64,000 nucleotides of DNA from positions 1-64,000 of the forward strand of contig CBDCWA010000003.1 of NCBI GenBank assembly GCA_965223255.1. The letters are read 5' to 3'. The notes under the pieces are model-generated. The model searched no databases. It saw only the letters and a list, made by a program, of their open reading frames with translations, and was not told the DNA's origin. The position numbers were made by a program, and so were the translations under genes. Shown piece after piece: positions 61,107 to 64,000 of this stretch (the first letter of the stretch is position 1; each line of letters begins with the position of its first letter). Source of the stretch: CBDCWA01 sp965223255 (GTDB taxonomy: Bacteria; Pseudomonadota; Alphaproteobacteria; Rhizobiales; Hyphomicrobiaceae).

Positions 61107-61976
61107 TCAGCCGCCTTGGATGACGCCCAGTACGGTCTCGTGCAATGGGTTGCCGGGTATTGTCAGCTGTTCGGTAATCGTGAAGTGATAGTGGTCTGGA
61201 GAGGGCACCACTTTGACCTCGGTTCCCGCTGCTTTCCACAGGGCGGCCAACTCATCGCCATTGCGAATGAACTCTTCCGCCTCGAGTGAGCCACACGTAA
61301 TGATCAGCGGCCCAGGACTGGTTGGTTTAAGCCTGAGCGGGCTGAGCTTTTGTTCTTCGTCATCGTCGATCTTCAGCTCACCATTCACTTTGACCATTCT
61401 GATTGGTGTCAGGTCATAAAGACCGCTGATACAGGTGCCGCTCTTGATCAAATCCTTGGGGGCGCCGTGTTGCGACCAGTCGGTTGCCATCATCATGGCG
61501 GTGAGATGTCCGCCGGCCGAGTGTCCGCCGACATGAATGCGTTCGCCATCGATGCCCAGCTGTTTGGCGTTTTTGTATAGATAAGCAAGCGCCCGTTGTG
61601 TGGCGTCCACGATCTCTGTCAGCCGTGCTTCGGGCGCCAGAGGATAACTAATGGTCGCAACGTTCACACCGCGCTCGATAAACCCATTGGCAAGGTAGCC
61701 AAATTCATCCTTGGACCGCGATTTCCAATATCCGCCGTGGATAAAGACAAACAGTGGTGCATTGTCCTGGTCGGTAAAGAAAACATCGAGTTTTTCGCGC
61801 GGGCCTGATCCATACGCGATATCAAGTTTTGAACGAACCCGCGCCTTGGTGTCCCGGGTTAGCGCATCGGTCTTTTCCTGTTGAGCCTGTCTTAGGCCCG
61901 CCAACTCGGGGTTTCGCCCGCTTCCGTCATATTGCAGTTCCAGTTGCCCCTGATCGTAGTTGCGGAATACCAGCAT
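61107..61976 (-). CDS. alpha/beta hydrolase, kynurenine-formamidase-like
   Basis: A 289-residue HSL-like hydrolase. It has the HGG oxyanion motif (FIHGGYWKSRSKDE, residues 79-92), nucleophile Ser153 in GGHSAGG, a likely acid in GSLEAEEF and the base in DHYHFT. The HGGYW with K/R and the lack of an extended cap match arylformamidase-type proteins, which cut N-formyl from aromatic amines, though lipase-like esterases share the pattern. It is divergent from a flavin reductase/amidase/LLM set. A formyl-amide product from ring opening would suit the neighbours. Confidence 0.82.
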   Translation of the reverse strand: MLVFRNYDQGQLELQYDGSGRNPELAGLRQAQQEKTDALTRDTKARVRSKLDIAYGSGPREKLDVFFTDQDNAPLFVFIHGGYWKSRSKDEFGYLANGFIERGVNVATISYPLAPEARLTEIVDATQRALAYLYKNAKQLGIDGERIHVGGHSAGGHLTAMMMATDWSQHGAPKDLIKSGTCISGLYDLTPIRMVKVNGELKIDDDEEQKLSPLRLKPTSPGPLIITCGSLEAEEFIRNGDELAALWKAAGTEVKVVPSPDHYHFTITEQLTIPGNPLHETVLGVIQGG

Positions 61977-62151
61977 TCTGACCTCCCGGGTGATTTATGC
62001 CGGGTCTGAGTGTAGAATTGTTGACGCCATCAGGGCAAGGTGGACTGAGCCCTCCGGGGCATATCATTTCCGCGGCCTCAGCCTGACCTTTGCTCTTGCG
62101 CAATGACCTGGCTAAACTGCGCGCGGTTTTGGGAAAAGTGCGAGGACAGAC

Positions 62152-62664
62152 ATGGTGGACAAGGCGGTTGATCACGATGACGTGGAGGCTGGCTTTCGCG
62201 ATGCAATGCGCCGCCTGGCGGCAACAGTGAACATCATATCTGTAAAGGTTGGTGAAGACCGCCACGGCACGACAGCAACCGCGGTAACCTCACTGAGCAT
62301 GGACCCGCCCTCATTGCTTGTCTGCATCAATAAGACCAGCCGCATCCATGCCCTTTTAAAACGCGCCAAGACATTTTGCGTCAACGTATTGCACACGGAT
62401 AATGCTGACGTATCGGGCGCATTCTCGAGTTCTAAGTCCGCCGATGAGAAATTTGCAGTCGGCGACTGGAAAGTTGGGCGCAACAAAGTGCCGTTTCTGG
62501 CATCGGCCCAGGCCCACCTGATCTGCAAAAAAACTAAAGAAATAGACTACGCCAGTCACACGATCTTTATCGGCGAAGTCTTGGAGGCAAAGGTGCGCGA
62601 TGATGTATCGCCATTGCTGTATAGCAATGGCAAGTACGCGGCCTGCGGTGAATTGGAGAAGTAG
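62152..62664 (+). CDS. flavin reductase domain protein (RutF/HpaC type)
   Basis: A 170-residue split-barrel flavin reductase. It starts FRDAMRRLAATVNIISVKV, then HGTTATAVTSLSMDPPSLLVCI, shortened here to TATAVTSLSMDPPSLLVC, the family FMN-binding segment, and FCVNVLHTDNADVSGAFSS. It supplies reduced FMN or FAD to a partner oxygenase. Partners in reach are the luciferase-family monooxygenase two genes downstream and perhaps the group D enzyme at 5-6 kb. Gene order with an amidase and an LLM oxygenase echoes rutF, rutB and rutA. GAGGA precedes the ATG. Confidence 0.88.
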   Translation: MVDKAVDHDDVEAGFRDAMRRLAATVNIISVKVGEDRHGTTATAVTSLSMDPPSLLVCINKTSRIHALLKRAKTFCVNVLHTDNADVSGAFSSSKSADEKFAVGDWKVGRNKVPFLASAQAHLICKKTKEIDYASHTIFIGEVLEAKVRDDVSPLLYSNGKYAACGELEK

Positions 62665-62688
62665 GCTCTACGAACGGGAGATGCCGCC

Positions 62689-63393
62689 ATGCGCGAATGG
62701 ATGAAATATATTCCTGAAGACGAACTGGTAACATATCAAAAGGCCGGCTTTATGAAGGCCGTCGAGCCTGGTCAGCATCCGGCGCTGATTGTCGTGGACG
62801 TGACTTATGGTTTTACCGGCTCGCCAGGCCTGACTTTGGCCGAAGCCATTGATGAGTTTCCGACGGCGGCCGGGCCGGTTTCTTGGGAGGCGATGCCAAA
62901 GGTCAAGGCGCTCATTGAGGTTTTCCGCAAGGCAGATCTGCCGATCGTCTACACCCGCGCCAACAAATACAACGTGTCCTTTGTCGGCAAGGCAACCAAG
63001 GCACGCCGCCGCCAAGGCGCCGAAGAAGGCCGCTTCAATGATATCCCCGAGGAGATTGCGCCGCGCGAACAGGATTGGGTCTTGGAGAAGTTCCGGGCTT
63101 CAGGCTTTTTCCAGACACCGTTGATGGCCTATCTAACGCAGCACAATGTCGATACGCTCATCATCTGTGGTGTTTCGACGTCTGGTTGCGTGCGCGCGAC
63201 CGTCGTCGACGCGTTTTCCAATGGCTTCACCACATTCGTGGTTGATGAAGCGTGTTTTGATCGCTCACCTTTTGCGCATGCGGCCAACCTGTTCGACATG
63301 CAAGCCAAATACGCAACGGTGATCGGGTTGGAAGCGGCTGAGCAGATGGTCGCACCGTTTGCGAGCGCGGCGAAAGCGACGGCGGCAGAATAG
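62689..63393 (+). CDS. isochorismatase-family cysteine hydrolase (RutB/maleamate amidase-like)
   Basis: A 234-residue cysteine amidohydrolase. The catalytic triad is complete: Asp37 (VVDVTYGFTG), Lys134 (LEKFRASGF) and Cys167 (GVSTSGCVRA). The family includes N-carbamoylsarcosine amidase, RutB and maleamate amidohydrolase of nicotinate catabolism. It lies 24 bases after the flavin reductase and ahead of an LLM oxygenase, so it probably hydrolyses an amide, carbamoyl or peroxy-amide product of that oxygenase. The exact substrate is not evident. Confidence 0.88.
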   Translation: MREWMKYIPEDELVTYQKAGFMKAVEPGQHPALIVVDVTYGFTGSPGLTLAEAIDEFPTAAGPVSWEAMPKVKALIEVFRKADLPIVYTRANKYNVSFVGKATKARRRQGAEEGRFNDIPEEIAPREQDWVLEKFRASGFFQTPLMAYLTQHNVDTLIICGVSTSGCVRATVVDAFSNGFTTFVVDEACFDRSPFAHAANLFDMQAKYATVIGLEAAEQMVAPFASAAKATAAE

Positions 63394-63443
63394 GCAACGC
63401 GCGGGCCACAATATCGCAATGGCCAAACAATCGGGTGACGACA

Positions 63444-64000
63444 ATGGACTTCGGTTGCTGGGCACCGCTTCCCCACACCATACGCTCTGAGCCACGTATG
63501 GAGGCCGCCTGTGCCCAAATGTTGCAGCCAGGTGGCGCCGGCGAACCTGATCTGGGCTTTCAATTTGCCGCTGACTTTCTGCGCCAGGCGGAGGGTTACG
63601 GTTTCAACATTACCCTGCTTGCCGAGCGGTTCTTTGGGCCTGATCATGAGGCCTGGATGATGTCGGCTGCGCTCGCCCCATTGACCACCACCATGCGCCT
63701 GATGCCCGCCATTCACCCCGGCATGATAACGCCTCAGGTGGTAGCAAAAATGGCGGCGACCCTCGATCGCATGAGTTCGGGCCGCTGCGCGCTCAACATT
63801 GTCAACGGCTGGTGGCCGCAGGAATTCAACATGTATTCCAATGGCGCCTGGCTTGATGATGAGACCGCCCGCTATCGACGTATGAATGAATTCATCCAAG
63901 TCCTTAAGGGGCTGTGGCGTCACGACGAATTTTCTTATGATGGCGAGTTCTACCAGCTGGATGCCGGCACTTTGCCGAACAAGCCGGCAACGCTGCCCTA
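63444..64000 (+). CDS. luciferase-like (LLM) flavin monooxygenase, RutA-type, truncated by window end
   Basis: The first 185 codons of a TIM-barrel FMNH2-dependent oxygenase that continues past the window. The start MDFGCWAPLPHT follows the amidase gene. Clear family parts are DFLRQAEGYGFNITLLAER, AALAPLTTTMRLMPAIHPG, MAATLDRMSSGRCALNIVNG and TARYRRMNEFIQVLKGLW. The last two correspond to the pattern in RutA and alkanesulfonate monooxygenases. It would use reduced flavin from the reductase two genes upstream, to insert oxygen at an amide or C-S bond. No internal stop occurs up to the edge. Confidence 0.87.
   Translation, partial: MDFGCWAPLPHTIRSEPRMEAACAQMLQPGGAGEPDLGFQFAADFLRQAEGYGFNITLLAERFFGPDHEAWMMSAALAPLTTTMRLMPAIHPGMITPQVVAKMAATLDRMSSGRCALNIVNGWWPQEFNMYSNGAWLDDETARYRRMNEFIQVLKGLWRHDEFSYDGEFYQLDAGTLPNKPATLP

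Noticed and set aside
63129..63923. A 264-residue minus-strand frame at the right end
   Set aside because: It overlaps the amidase and the start of the LLM oxygenase, both with strong motifs on the plus strand.
1..64000. CRISPR array or rRNA operon
   Set aside because: No regularly spaced identical repeats and no rRNA-like conserved segments were seen. The repeats present are widely dispersed and imperfect.

Overview
The window reads as a chromosomal segment of a heterotrophic, probably alphaproteobacterial bacterium. This is inferred from gene content (Dpp-type ABC importer, TctC-type binding protein, many SDRs and non-oxidative decarboxylase-like amidohydrolases), from frequent GTG/TTG starts and from dense two-strand packing. 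No rRNA, tRNA or CRISPR array was seen, so the assignment stays general.

Region 1 (1-13.4 kb) is an aromatic-acid catabolic block. A gentisate arm has gentisate 1,2-dioxygenase on the minus strand facing away from a plus-strand operon of maleylpyruvate isomerase-like zeta GST, a MarR regulator and a 3-hydroxybenzoate 6-hydroxylase-like flavoprotein. The two transcripts start from overlapping promoters inside one dyad. Next come a group D flavin monooxygenase with two SDRs (minus), then a plus-strand run of dienelactone hydrolase, MFS transporter, D-2-hydroxyacid dehydrogenase, class II aldolase/decarboxylase and ACMSD-like amidohydrolase. The last of these carries an apparent one-base frameshift near its end. 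No fumarylpyruvate hydrolase is present.

Region 2 (13.4-46.8 kb) is accessory and partly decayed. It holds an unrecognised 572-residue protein with three C-terminal helix-turn-helix-like segments; a glycerophosphodiesterase/metallophosphoesterase pair divergent from a five-gene Dpp-type importer; a beta-barrel protein; a MarR/ABM-monooxygenase pair with a palindromic operator; two exported proteins of unknown role; a Rieske/small protein/amidohydrolase operon; a YeeE pair; a CBS protein; GNAT and VOC proteins; and a cysteine-desulfurase-like enzyme. Between them lie gene relics (MFS, GNAT with an in-frame stop, IS630-like transposase, membrane protein, ankyrin protein) and two families of dispersed non-coding repeats. 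All seven copies of the first family point the same way.

Region 3 (46.8-64 kb) returns to compact metabolism: a cold-shock-like protein, an FMN 2-hydroxyacid dehydrogenase, a LysR regulator, SDR, MmgE/PrpD, cupins, a TctC binding protein, a fumarate-reductase-like flavoprotein, a bicupin, an extradiol-type VOC dioxygenase, a YCII protein and a formamidase-like hydrolase. It ends with a flavin reductase, an isochorismatase-like amidase and a truncated RutA-like luciferase-family monooxygenase. This final trio resembles a RutF/RutB/RutA ring-opening module and is the best candidate here for an undescribed catabolic route. Several tiny exported orphan proteins are scattered across the window.
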